Positions 36,406-44,516 of a stretch of DNA of 64,000 nucleotides are shown in pieces. The notes below the pieces were generated by a model. That model was not told the DNA's origin. It was given only the letters and a program-made list of their open reading frames with translations, and did no database searches. Position numbers and translations under genes: made by a program. Every line of letters starts with the position of its first letter. Position 1 is the first letter of the stretch. Origin of the DNA: Hyphomicrobiales bacterium (GTDB taxonomy: Bacteria > Pseudomonadota > Alphaproteobacteria > Rhizobiales > Rhizobiaceae); assembly GCA_900465685.1 (NCBI GenBank), contig UEGR01000013.1, positions 1-64,000 of the forward strand, written 5' to 3'.

Positions 36406-36429
36406 TACAATATATTGTAGCGCTACAAT
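36406..36429. promoter_or_regulatory. Two overlapping perfect palindromes, LacI-type operator
   Basis: ATTGTAGCGCTACAAT (36414-36429) is a perfect 16-bp palindrome with a GCGC centre. TACAATATATTGTA (36406-36419) is a perfect 14-bp palindrome that shares its right half with it, giving three TTGTA half-sites in a row. The site is 60 bases upstream of the PotA-class gene and about 100 upstream of the divergent LacI-type gene, an apt place for an operator of that regulator. Confidence 0.7.
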
Positions 36430-36526
36430 CGACCGTAAAGCTGATTTCGTCAAGGATGGGTTTTCTACAGATATTCTGTTTGTTAGTATGGAAAACCTTG
36501 AGAAGTTCAATTGATGAGAATAATTT

Positions 36527-37552
36527 GTGCGCCAAGCCATGAATAACCTTGTTCGCAGCAAAAATATTATAACGATGCAGTCAGTCGCTCAGGCCGCTGG
36601 TGTGTCGCCTATGACCGTATCCAATGCATTCCGTTACCCCGAACGGGTGCTGGAGGAAACGCGGTTGCGCGTGTTTCAGGTCGCGGCGGAACTTGGTTAT
36701 GTTCCGAACCATTCTGCAGGCATTCTTTCGTCCGGGCAAAGTCGGGTCATTGGCGCGGTCATTCCGTCGATGAAGAACTCAAGCTTTTATAAATATGTGC
36801 GCGGAATGCAGGATCGCGCCAGCGAGAGCGGTTATGAACTGATACTCAAACTTGCAGAAACCAGGCAGGATGAAACAGCCGCAATTCAGACATTCATCGG
36901 TCTGCGCGTCGCCGGTATTTCGCTGGTCGGAAATCAGCATTCCGAGGAAGCCATTGATCTGCTCAGGAAGACCGAGACGCCTGTCGTGGAAGGCTGGGTC
37001 ACTGACAATGTCCTCGATATGGCGGTTGGCTATTCCATGACAAATGCAACACGGACAATGGCTTGTCTTCTGCTAGAACGCGGTTGCCTGCGTATCGGAT
37101 TTGTCGGTTATGGTGGCGCGTCTGCGCGTCGATATAGTGATCGTCTCCCAGCTTTTGAGGAGGTTATGGCTGCGGCAGGTCTGGAACATCACCGGGTCTG
37201 TATTGTGGATGAGGCCGACGGTTTTGGTGCAGGCCCCAAGGCGCTTGAAGCGCTGCGTCGTATCGATCCTGATATTGATGGTGTGATCTGTCCCACGGAT
37301 ATCGTGGCGGCTGGTGTGATATTCGAATGCACGCGCCTTGGGTGGAAAGTACCGGAGCGTCTTGCTGTGACCGGATGGGGTGACTACGAAATCGCGTCGG
37401 AAATAACGCCGGGCCTGTCGACGATCCAGCCGAACGCCTATGAAATGGGTGTAAAGAGCATGGAAATGATTGTTGACCGCGTCTCTGGAGTGGCATCGGC
37501 CAATACAATCATCGATATCGGTTATGATGTCGTGAAGCGCGAGAGTGCTTAA
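36527..37552 (+). CDS. LacI-family transcriptional regulator (GntR-gluconate repressor-like)
   Basis: A 341-residue LacI/GalR regulator: helix-turn-helix MQSVAQAAGVSPMTVSNAF near residues 17-35, hinge, and a type-1 periplasmic-binding-like effector domain (SRVIGAVIPSM onward). The start is either GTG 36527, with GATGAGAA nearby, or ATG 36539. It is divergent from the polyamine-type transporter/oxoprolinase operon, with a strong palindrome in the shared region. Confidence 0.88.
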   Translation: MRQAMNNLVRSKNIITMQSVAQAAGVSPMTVSNAFRYPERVLEETRLRVFQVAAELGYVPNHSAGILSSGQSRVIGAVIPSMKNSSFYKYVRGMQDRASESGYELILKLAETRQDETAAIQTFIGLRVAGISLVGNQHSEEAIDLLRKTETPVVEGWVTDNVLDMAVGYSMTNATRTMACLLLERGCLRIGFVGYGGASARRYSDRLPAFEEVMAAAGLEHHRVCIVDEADGFGAGPKALEALRRIDPDIDGVICPTDIVAAGVIFECTRLGWKVPERLAVTGWGDYEIASEITPGLSTIQPNAYEMGVKSMEMIVDRVSGVASANTIIDIGYDVVKRESA

Positions 37553-37983
37553 GCACTCAGCCTCTGCCGTTCGTTTATGTGGCGCCTTTTTTGCGGAATG
37601 AAGAAGCGCTTATACCGAGTCGGTTCAAGCGGGCGTAGAGAGGGCCATTCTCTTCTGTGTGACCCGACAGTTGAATCTGCGCAACCCGAAGAAATGTGGA
37701 CCGAACGCGATATCATCCCGGATTACTCAACAGTGCCATAGTTGGCGGTTGCATTTCAGGCCCAAGCTTCACAAGGGCTTCAATCGCTGAGGAGCGCGCG
37801 AAGAATCATTGACTGGTTATCAGATCATCTCTCAACAGAGGAGGCCAGCGGTTCATATCTTCTTAAGGTGTTGCCGGAGCAACAGGGGTTGCAGACTTAT
37901 GCTTAACTGTGAAAGGTTACATCCCGCTGTACCAATCGTGCCCGGAACGATTGAAAGTTCGCCCAGACAGGAGCTTCAAAGTA
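37553..37983. other. Intergenic stretch, no gene recognised
   Basis: About 430 bases without a convincing coding frame. A GTG at 37909 opens a frame into the following gene, but the ATG at 37984 has the better Shine-Dalgarno. I see no tRNA, repeat or clear promoter. This is the start of the low-density accessory patch. Confidence 0.5.
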
Positions 37984-38880
37984 ATGTTGAACTTCGAGCT
38001 ATTCAGATGGGCTTTGCGATATTGCGGATGGCCATTGGTATTCTTCTCCGGGCTGGTTGGTGCCAAGTTCGCCTTCGACAGCGATCACCCTATGGCGTTA
38101 TTCACCGTAGCGTATGCAGCCGCAGTCGCAATGCTGTTCATTATGGAACGCATTATTCCATATGAAGGGAGCTGGCTAGAGGCGGATGGCGAGACCTGGA
38201 ACGATATCGCTCATACGTTGTTGACCAAGGGACTTGTTCAAGTCGCCGCACTTGCTGCGGCGCTGTTTCCCATGATAGCTGCCAGCTTTCTGCAGCCGCT
38301 CGCTACGCTTCAGTTTAGCTTCTGGCCGACCACATTGCCTTGCGTGCTACAGGTGGCATTGGCCGTAATCATCGCAGAGTTCGGCCTGTATTGGTCGCAT
38401 CGCATCGCGCACGAACGCTTGTTCTTTTGGCGCTTCCACGCATTGCATCACTCTGTGACCCGGCTTTGGGTCGTAAATACCGGCCGATTTCATGTCATCG
38501 ACTCTCTGTTCAAGGTCGCACTGAGCCAAGCTCCGCTCTATTTCTTAGGTGCGCCACTACAGATATTTTGGTGGTTAGGTGCCGTCACTGCCTTTGCTGG
38601 CATTCTCACCCATTGCAATGTCGACATGAGGACAGGGATATTTGACTATGTCTTTAGTACGCCCCGCCTCCATCGTTGGCACCATTCGAAGGACGTTCGT
38701 GAAGGAAATACCAATTACGGCGAGAACATTGTCTTGTTCGACCAGATATTCAGAACCTATCACAACCCGGATCGACCCTCATCCACAGACATTGGCATCA
38801 AGGGGCAGGTTGCAAAGGGATTTCTCGCACAATTGGCACAACCGTTCTCGAAGGATGGTGTTCGTCGAATACTCGGCTAG
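37984..38880 (+). CDS. Sterol desaturase / fatty acid hydroxylase family membrane enzyme
   Basis: A 298-residue polytopic membrane protein with the di-iron histidine clusters of the family: HRIAH (139-143), HALHH (152-156), His210 in GILTHCN, and HRWHH (230-234). Hydrophobic spans occupy roughly 12-30, 38-58, 84-104, 118-136 and 180-208. Members insert or remove functional groups on lipids, sterols, carotenoids or hopanoids using O2. The ATG at 37984 follows AGGAG at ten bases. It stands alone; no lipid-pathway neighbour hints at its substrate. Confidence 0.87.
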   Translation: MLNFELFRWALRYCGWPLVFFSGLVGAKFAFDSDHPMALFTVAYAAAVAMLFIMERIIPYEGSWLEADGETWNDIAHTLLTKGLVQVAALAAALFPMIAASFLQPLATLQFSFWPTTLPCVLQVALAVIIAEFGLYWSHRIAHERLFFWRFHALHHSVTRLWVVNTGRFHVIDSLFKVALSQAPLYFLGAPLQIFWWLGAVTAFAGILTHCNVDMRTGIFDYVFSTPRLHRWHHSKDVREGNTNYGENIVLFDQIFRTYHNPDRPSSTDIGIKGQVAKGFLAQLAQPFSKDGVRRILG

Positions 38881-39006
38881 CCTTCAAAGAATTGATTATG
38901 ACGGCAAACAATTATGTAGCGCATTTATCGAATAAGTAGAAACGTCGGAGAACTGGCGCAGATCCCTTAGTTCCATAAATTATGAATACGCCTCAATCCA
39001 ATAAAT

Positions 39007-39390
39007 TCAACTATTTAACGGATTTCTCCACCAATATTGCTTTTGGGTGAGCCAACGTTCCTCCGGGACAATCAGCTTCTGACGAGCAATCAACACATCT
39101 CCCGATGACAGGGTCAGCGGTTCATACCCTTTCAAGGCATAGCGGTCTACGCTCCATCGACAGGTGCGTGTCCTGACTGGCAATCAAAGCCGCCAAGATT
39201 GTCGCATAAGCGCATTACTCGCCTTGGGGTAGACAAGGATGCCTGTCGAGCTATGGGCCATGAAGCGTGTATTGGACCGGATTTTGCCTGATAGCAAATG
39301 ATAGCGGTTCACCTCGCTGGGCTCAATTATTTGCGGCCTTGTGGGGCCGGCGTCTTACCGTCGTCGAGCACGTTTCCTTAATCATTGTTT
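39007..39390 (-). pseudogene. Decayed gene of unknown family
   Basis: Three successive minus-strand frames read like parts of one protein. First comes a piece starting near 39375 with VNRYHLLSGKIRSNTRFMAH and GILVYPKASNALMRQSW. A frame change near 39200 gives AALIASQDTHLS, and another near 39150 gives VDRYALKGYEPLTLSSGDVL and PEERWLTQKQYWW, ending with a stop at 39007-39009. The pieces have protein-like composition and join well, so I infer a gene broken by at least two frameshifts. I do not recognise the family. The remaining bases 38881-39006 and 39391-39607 hold nothing I could identify. Confidence 0.4.
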
Positions 39391-39607
39391 AGCTCCAGTC
39401 GCACAGCACGGCGCCGTTTCGTTTTCGCGTCCACAGCAGCTTTTTCTATCTTGAGAATAGCTTTTGCCGTTTTATCCTAGTTGCAGTCACATTGCGGCTT
39501 TGATTGCAATAGTCAGGATAAAGGCGCATGGTAATGATCTCCGCAGCAAATGGCACGGGCGCTGCAGACAAGGGAGCAACCCCAGCCCTAACAGAAGGAA
39601 GATCGTT

Positions 39608-39946
39608 ATGTCTTCCCATATCTATGGCCGTTTCATTCGAACACTTGATTTGAAGTCCCTGCTTGAAGCAATTCGTCGTGCACGAGTGGCTACTTCTTCG
39701 GCGGAAGCTAAACCTGCAGTACTGAATGATGAAGACGGGCCGATGTCTTTATTTTTGGCAGCCCGACGAGATCCGATAAAAATGCTGGATTTGTTGGGAT
39801 TTCGAAAAACTGAGAGAGCCGAGGAACATCTGCAACCCGACTTGGCAAGTAGGAATGAGGAAGGGGGGCGATCATCTAAATCTCGCGTTCCAATTCCTAG
39901 TATAATTGCTGAGCGTATCGCCAGGCTAGCGCGGCGTGGCCGATGA
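39608..39946 (+). CDS. Small hypothetical protein, 112 aa
   Basis: The frame from ATG 39608, preceded by GAAGGAAGA, encodes 112 residues that are soluble and basic towards the end (IIAERIARLARRGR). No family recognised. The first helix-like part (TLDLKSLLEAIRRARVA) is amphipathic. Its stop overlaps the start of a 34-residue membrane peptide by four bases (ATGA), which argues that both are real and translationally coupled. Confidence 0.6.
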   Translation: MSSHIYGRFIRTLDLKSLLEAIRRARVATSSAEAKPAVLNDEDGPMSLFLAARRDPIKMLDLLGFRKTERAEEHLQPDLASRNEEGGRSSKSRVPIPSIIAERIARLARRGR

Positions 39947-40047
39947 AACGGAGCAATAGAGCCATTATTCAGGTGTTTGTTTTTGCCGTTTTCATTGTTG
40001 TTATAGCCCTCGTTTGGTTGGATTTCATAACTCCCATCGATATCTAG
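39943..40047 (+). CDS. 34-residue single-span membrane peptide
   Basis: ATG 39943 to TAG 40045-40047 encodes a positively charged start (MKRSNR), one long hydrophobic span (VFVFAVFIVVIALVWL) and a short acidic tail. The start overlaps the preceding gene's stop by four bases. It ends ten bases before the insertion sequence, so the element inserted just beyond it, or its 3' end may have been altered. Function unknown. Confidence 0.55.
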   Translation: MKRSNRAIIQVFVFAVFIVVIALVWLDFITPIDI

Positions 40048-40086
40048 ATACTCTTGAGAGCCTGAATCATAATGAACGTAACGATA

Positions 40087-40833
40087 TCAGGCTCTTGCCA
40101 TCCTTCTCGTGAGGAATCGGATACTTGCGATGTAGATCCACGCTTCGGAGGAAGAGATGGTTTTCTCGAAGTCTTTGGCCAGTCTGCGACACCGTCCCAG
40201 CCATGCAAATGTGCGCTCGACAACCCATCGGCGTGGGAGTAATTCGAAACCTTCAGCGCGATCAGACCGCTTGACGATTTCCAGCGTAAACTTCCCGACC
40301 TTTTCCAGCCTGCCTTTGAGCTTTGGTCCTGCGTATCCGCCGTCAGCAAAGATATGTCGTAGCCACGGCCATCGTTTGAGAATGGTTTTCAAGACATCCG
40401 GCGCACCGTCTCTGTCCTGAATGCCTGCGGAATGGATCACCAGGCCAACCATCAAATCGAGTGTGTCAACAACGATGTGGCGCTTGCGACCGTTGATCTT
40501 CTTCCCCGCATCAAAGCCTCGTATTCCGCCACTTTCGGTGGTTTTCACCGACTGGCTATCGATCACGCCAGCGGTCGGGCTGGACTGCTTTCCGGTCAGC
40601 TCGCGCGCAGCCATAACAAGCGTGTTGTTGAGGGCGCGCAACGTGCCTTCATCCCTCCACCGATAGAAGTATTTCTGCACCGTGGAAAACGGTGGAAAGT
40701 CCGTCGGCAAAAGCCGCCACGCACCACCCGAAGAAGCAATATAAAGAAGTGCGTTAACTACCTCACGCAGGTCTGTCTTTCGAGGACGTCCAAGCCGTCT
40801 GGGGCTGGCATCAAGGGTTCGATGATGGACCAT
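40087..40833 (-). CDS. IS5-family transposase, OrfB (catalytic part)
   Basis: A 248-residue frame with the DDE transposase domain: GVIDSQSVKTTESGG carries the first Asp, IFADGGYAGPKL the second, and WVVERTFAWLGRCRRL the YREK-like region with Glu. It has no good start of its own; the meaningful product is made by fusing OrfA to residue 11 onwards through a -1 shift at the CCCC run near 40798-40804. All DDE motifs are intact, so the element may be functional. Confidence 0.85.
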   Translation of the reverse strand: MVHHRTLDASPRRLGRPRKTDLREVVNALLYIASSGGAWRLLPTDFPPFSTVQKYFYRWRDEGTLRALNNTLVMAARELTGKQSSPTAGVIDSQSVKTTESGGIRGFDAGKKINGRKRHIVVDTLDLMVGLVIHSAGIQDRDGAPDVLKTILKRWPWLRHIFADGGYAGPKLKGRLEKVGKFTLEIVKRSDRAEGFELLPRRWVVERTFAWLGRCRRLAKDFEKTISSSEAWIYIASIRFLTRRMARA

Positions 40834-40922
40834 TCAGCATCTGTTAAATCACTTGCGTAACGTGAATTCCGGCGTTCATACTGTCGGCGAGCGGTTTCAG
40901 TCCAGGCCATCGTGATCTCCAT
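40758..40922 (-). CDS. IS5-family transposase, OrfA
   Basis: A 54-residue frame (ATG at 40920-40922 or 40908-40910) containing RYASDLTDAEWSIIEPLMPAP, the usual N-terminus of IS5-type transposases. It overlaps OrfB by about 75 bases. A -1 slip on GCCCC joins PLMPAP to RRLGRPRK, restoring the normal family sequence. That makes programmed frameshifting likely, though a base lost in this copy would look the same. Confidence 0.75.
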   Translation of the reverse strand: MEITMAWTETARRQYERRNSRYASDLTDAEWSIIEPLMPAPDGLDVLERQTCVR

Positions 40923-41149
40923 CGTATGTCAGAAATCCGATTGAATCATAACCTGCTGAAATCGCTCAACCCTTTTTGGAACAGGCTCTAACGGGCCTTG
41001 GCACATAAAACTATGCGTTCGCCGACCTCGATTGCGTGAGCCTTTGCTTGCCCTTTAAAAGACACTGTAAACGTAACGCATTCCGATCAAAGTCATGGCC
41101 GGTGGCTTTTTCTCGTTTTGCCTGCAAGCATGCGATCTTGCTCCACACT

Positions 41150-41640
41150 TGCATGCCTGCAGCTCAGTTCGCGGTAATGGACTGACGGAGTATCGTGGCG
41201 AGTATTTGAAAGAGATTGGCGGGCGGGCTCATGAATGGAGACGAAGCGCGGGAGATGCCGGGCAGATTTGAAGCCTTTCCTAACCCGTTCTCGTCGTGTC
41301 GATCGATGGGAGTTTACTGCCGATTGTTAATCCCTTGTGCGAACGACGATCCGCGCCGGGCATGATCTGGTGCATGGGGCGGCACCATAAGATCGCAGCT
41401 TATCGGTGACCAAGACACGGGGCGAGTGCCTCTGCCTTTCAGAAGTTTTTTGCACAAACCGTTTGCTGGCCTTGGTGTTACGAGAGCTCGGCACACCAGT
41501 ACGTTGAAGACGAAGCTGTCCTGATCCGCAGCACGCTACGGCTAGTGCTTCTAGCGTCCAGTCGAGATGACGATTTCATCAAGATATCACATGTCGCCGA
41601 GCTGGTTGGCGCACCCGCCGCCAGCATATCTCCATACGCA
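41150..41640 (-). pseudogene. Decayed IS6-family transposase
   Basis: On the minus strand, broken frames give consecutive IS6/IS26-type segments: QLGDM-YLDEIVIS (with a stop), CKKLLKGRG, LVTDKLRSYGAA, HQIMPGADRRSHKGL and GFKSARHLPRFVSIHEPARQ. Stops and frameshifts separate them. No terminal repeats were found. Bases 40990-41149 and 41641-41857 show nothing further. Confidence 0.7.
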
Positions 41641-41869
41641 AAACGAGTGGATAACGAAGATCAATCAAGAAGGTCTGGGCAATCACTTCCGCCGGAAATC
41701 AGTGGCTGATATAACTTCTTCAGCGACGGTTTCAAATGGCGAGCGATTGTCATAGGCGTATTGATTCTTACGGATCATTGGGACAACCTCGAAGCCTGCC
41801 CACAGCGTTTTTCTACTCTTGCGGCGAAGTCCGATAAATAAGTAACCGTAGTCATGCGGAGGGATGGCT

Positions 41870-41956
41870 ATGGATTGGGTCAGTTGGATCCCTGCAATTG
41901 CCATTATCATCTGGGTTTTGGTGGTGGCCACCTGGTGGATGAAAAACAAAAACTGA
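41870..41956 (+). CDS. 28-residue single-span membrane peptide
   Basis: ATG 41870 to TGA 41954-41956, with GGAGGG (41858-41863) at ideal spacing. The peptide is MDW followed by an almost fully hydrophobic, tryptophan-rich stretch (IPAIAIIIWVLVVATWW) and a lysine/asparagine tail, so it should span the membrane once. An upstream ATG at 41864 is too close to the ribosome site. Function unknown. Confidence 0.5.
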   Translation: MDWVSWIPAIAIIIWVLVVATWWMKNKN

Positions 41957-42434
41957 AGATTTAGACGTAAGGCGGGCGAGGTCGGGGGCATGCTTGTCAG
42001 CAGATTGTACGATCTGCCTGGTTACGCGGGCTAGAAACGACCCGATCTCGACCCCATGCTCCGGCGCGCTTCCAAGGCGCCAGGACGACAAAATCGGTAT
42101 CCTTCTGCCGCCAGCGATGGGGTAATCGTAGCATTATATGGCGCGCGCTCAAGGGACGTGGTTTGAAACGCACATAGGCGGCTATCAACACGGTGTCGAT
42201 GACTGGGGACGACCTGTCGGCAGGGCTGGCAGAGTTTTCGCCCTTTGCGTTAACGGATAATCGGGATGGCACTGCCTGAACTGAGCGGCGATTGCTTCCG
42301 TCCGCCGCTGAACGAACAAGCGCAACTGAAGGTTACACGTAGGTAGAATTCATGCAAGTTATCTCGATAAGAGTGGTATAGTGTATCTCAACGCGCAATT
42401 AGGCGCGTTCGATCGTTGAAGATCGGATATCACC
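41957..42434. other. Intergenic stretch, no gene recognised
   Basis: No frame here has a ribosome site and protein-like composition together. A 91-codon minus-strand frame (41997-42272) was inspected and not accepted. The stretch may hold decayed insertion-sequence material, which I could not identify. Confidence 0.4.
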
Positions 42435-42785
42435 ATGAAAAATGCACACTGGATAAATTCCGCTGTTGGCGGAGCGATCATTGGTGCGATTGCAACAATG
42501 GCTGTTGGTTTTACCTTCGGCGGCTGGATCACGGGAGGGACGTCAGATCGTTTGATCGCATCCAACATGTCCGACGGTATAGCACTCGCGCTAACACCAT
42601 ACTGCCTGGAAAAATCAAAAAATGATCCGGAGGCGGTGAAGGTGATGGCCGAATACAAAGCTGCACCCGCTTATTCGCGCAGCTCGCTCGTCGAAAAATC
42701 AGGCTGGGCCACGCCGTTGGGAGCGGAGGAGCCAAACGCTGCGCTCGCTGCAGCATGTAGCAATGCGCTTGCTAAGGCGCTTTAG
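42435..42785 (+). CDS. Hypothetical membrane-anchored protein, 116 aa
   Basis: A 116-residue protein with one N-terminal hydrophobic helix rich in glycine (AVGGAIIGAIATMAVGFTFGGWI), then a soluble domain with two cysteines (PYCLEK, AACSNAL). The Cys pair and topology suggest a periplasmic or cytoplasmic domain held at the membrane. No family name recalled with confidence. The small gene at 42820 follows after 34 bases. Confidence 0.65.
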   Translation: MKNAHWINSAVGGAIIGAIATMAVGFTFGGWITGGTSDRLIASNMSDGIALALTPYCLEKSKNDPEAVKVMAEYKAAPAYSRSSLVEKSGWATPLGAEEPNAALAAACSNALAKAL

Positions 42786-42819
42786 AGCAGCTGCAAGCGC
42801 ACAATACCAGGAGGCTGAC

Positions 42820-43053
42820 ATGAAAAAGGAGCGTCCATCCACAGTGCCTGAACCCAATCAACCTGTACGTCCGCGTCATGAAGAGGAACAGGCAGCCAGC
42901 AAAGGTGATCTCAGAAATGCTCATCGGCAGATGAGCTCGCCATCCCGGGACTGGACCAAGCTTGCAAATATCTTGCGGCGCGCGTGCGGTGGATTTTCCC
43001 GCTCGCGTACGGGACATCATGGATCGAGAGGTGGTAAACCCGATGAGAAATGA
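42820..43053 (+). CDS. Small hydrophilic hypothetical protein, 77 aa
   Basis: ATG 42820 lies six bases after AGGAGG. The product is highly charged and proline-rich at the start (RPSTVPEPNQPVRPRHEEE), without hydrophobic segments, and probably disordered. It shares 11 bases with the next gene. Confidence 0.5.
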   Translation: MKKERPSTVPEPNQPVRPRHEEEQAASKGDLRNAHRQMSSPSRDWTKLANILRRACGGFSRSRTGHHGSRGGKPDEK

Positions 43054-43279
43054 TACAACCGCGCTCGAACGGAAGGTTCTGGCTCACGAACAGATACTAC
43101 AGGTCCTGATCGGCCATCTGGCTGAGAGTGAGCCCAAGTTTCTGGATCGATTGAAGGCAGTGTTTACCCGTCATCATAATCTTGGAGTAAATGAGCAGGA
43201 CTATTTTGACACAGCTCAATATGCGGAGCAGTTCATCCGCGAAATTGAGAAGATGCAACAGTACAAGGCAACAAGGTAA
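43043..43279 (+). CDS. Small helical hypothetical protein, 78 aa
   Basis: ATG 43043 follows GAGAGGTGG. The product is predominantly helical and charged: ALERKVLAHEQILQVLIGHLAE in the first half, DTAQYAEQFIREIEKMQQ in the second. It looks like a coiled-coil or helical-hairpin protein. No family recognised. It overlaps the previous gene, which suggests an operon with the two genes before it. Confidence 0.55.
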   Translation: MRNDTTALERKVLAHEQILQVLIGHLAESEPKFLDRLKAVFTRHHNLGVNEQDYFDTAQYAEQFIREIEKMQQYKATR

Positions 43280-43460
43280 TCATTGTTGGCTCACGTAAAA
43301 ACAAACAATTTTATGAACCAGTATTTTCTTCGCATATCGAGACCATAAGTGTTTGCGTACTATTCTGGCTCATAAGGCGCAGAATTTATTGACTGAGTTA
43401 ACTAATTGGGCGTTGCGATCCCAAGAATCAGCAATTCGGCCCCAACGAGGGGGACACACC

Positions 43461-43723
43461 ATGTCTTCCATTACTCGCCTGACATATATGGGGCCCGAAG
43501 ATTTCGCACTGCTGCGCGCATTTTTGTTTCGTCGGGCTATTCGCTTGATGGTGGGGATAATCTACTGCCGCGGACTATTTCTGCAAAACAGCTTTTCGAA
43601 ATCTTCCGAGAAGGACGCCACGACCCCGGTCAGATTCTAGAGGCACTTATCGCAATACGCACGGTACGGCTATGCGGGAGTATTCAGTGGAGTATGAATT
43701 TATGGGGAAATGAAAGCAGATGA
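43461..43723 (+). pseudogene. Frameshifted small gene
   Basis: A ribosome site (GAGGGGG) precedes ATG 43461 and the frame reads MSSITRLTYMGPEDFALLRA. At the T-run 43520-43530 the good sequence moves to another frame: FVSSGYSLDGGDNLLP, KQLFEIFREGRHDPGQILEALIA, to a stop at 43721-43723. One missing base would explain it. The family is unknown. A sequencing error is the alternative. Flanking bases 43280-43460 and 43724-43991 show nothing else. Confidence 0.45.
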
Positions 43724-43991
43724 TACCGAGTTCAGATTTCTATCGTAACAAGGAAGACAGATCTTTCATTCCCCGATAGCGGTGTGTCGTATTCGGTTCA
43801 TGAACGGAAGATGCTTTCTAATCGCTATTAGAAGCGCGAGTTTCATCTTTTGCATCCGCTGTCCTGAAGAACAAAGAAAGCTCGACCGATTTTGGTTTTT
43901 CAAGACATATATGCAGAGCGGTCTAGCAACGCCAGAATGCAGGATCAAATGACGATCTGTTGCTATGGCAAACGGCAAGTAAGGGATTGTC

Positions 43992-44222
43992 ATGATTATC
44001 AAGGTAGGCGCTGCAAGGCGCGAATGGGCAGATACAGCCACGATTTATGACGAAGCGCTGAAGGAATCTCATGCAGAAACAACCTCTGATGGAGAACTTC
44101 AGATCAGTTTTATTGCATCCGGCATTCATGGCCGAGACCGTGATTCATCACAGTACCGATATACAATGATCCTTACACAAGGGGAGTTAGCAATTCTAAC
44201 GTCACGATATAGAATTTGTTGA
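43992..44222 (+). CDS. Small hypothetical protein, 76 aa
   Basis: ATG 43992 follows AAGGGA. The product mixes charged and aromatic residues (YDEALKESHAETTSDGELQISFIASG), ends SRYRIC, and has no hydrophobic segment. No family recognised. The 294 bases that follow, to 44516, hold no gene I can support. Confidence 0.45.
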   Translation: MIIKVGAARREWADTATIYDEALKESHAETTSDGELQISFIASGIHGRDRDSSQYRYTMILTQGELAILTSRYRIC

Positions 44223-44516
44223 TCTTCCCTATTTTGAGCGCCGCCCGTGAATAGCGATGAAGCCGTTGGGTGACGGCTATGTTTAAAGCCATCCGATGAC
44301 GACAAAGATATTCGCCGAAATAACGGCAGTCTCATACGCGGTTGGCTGTGGTGCTTTTGACGCACAACTCTTGACTGGCAATCTAAAATACCTCTCTATT
44401 AATCGAAATATCGTATTGTGAGCTGTGCCAGTCGAAGTGCGAAAATAAGGCACACCTAATAAGGATAGGTGCTTTGGGAGCAGCTGGGTGAGGCCACCAG
44501 TCGGCAAAAGGCCCCG

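Larger units (their letters stand above)
40057..40989 (-). mobile_element. IS5-family (IS427-group-like) insertion sequence
   Basis: About 930 bases bounded by AGAGCCTG (40057-40064) and its inverted copy CAGGCTCT (40982-40989). Inside are two overlapping transposase ORFs on the minus strand. The terminal repeat identity ends after eight bases, and I could not define a target-site duplication with certainty. Confidence 0.75.

Noticed and set aside
41997-42272. 91-codon minus-strand open frame
   Set aside because: No ribosome site, arginine-rich low-quality composition and no partner; not strong enough to call a gene.
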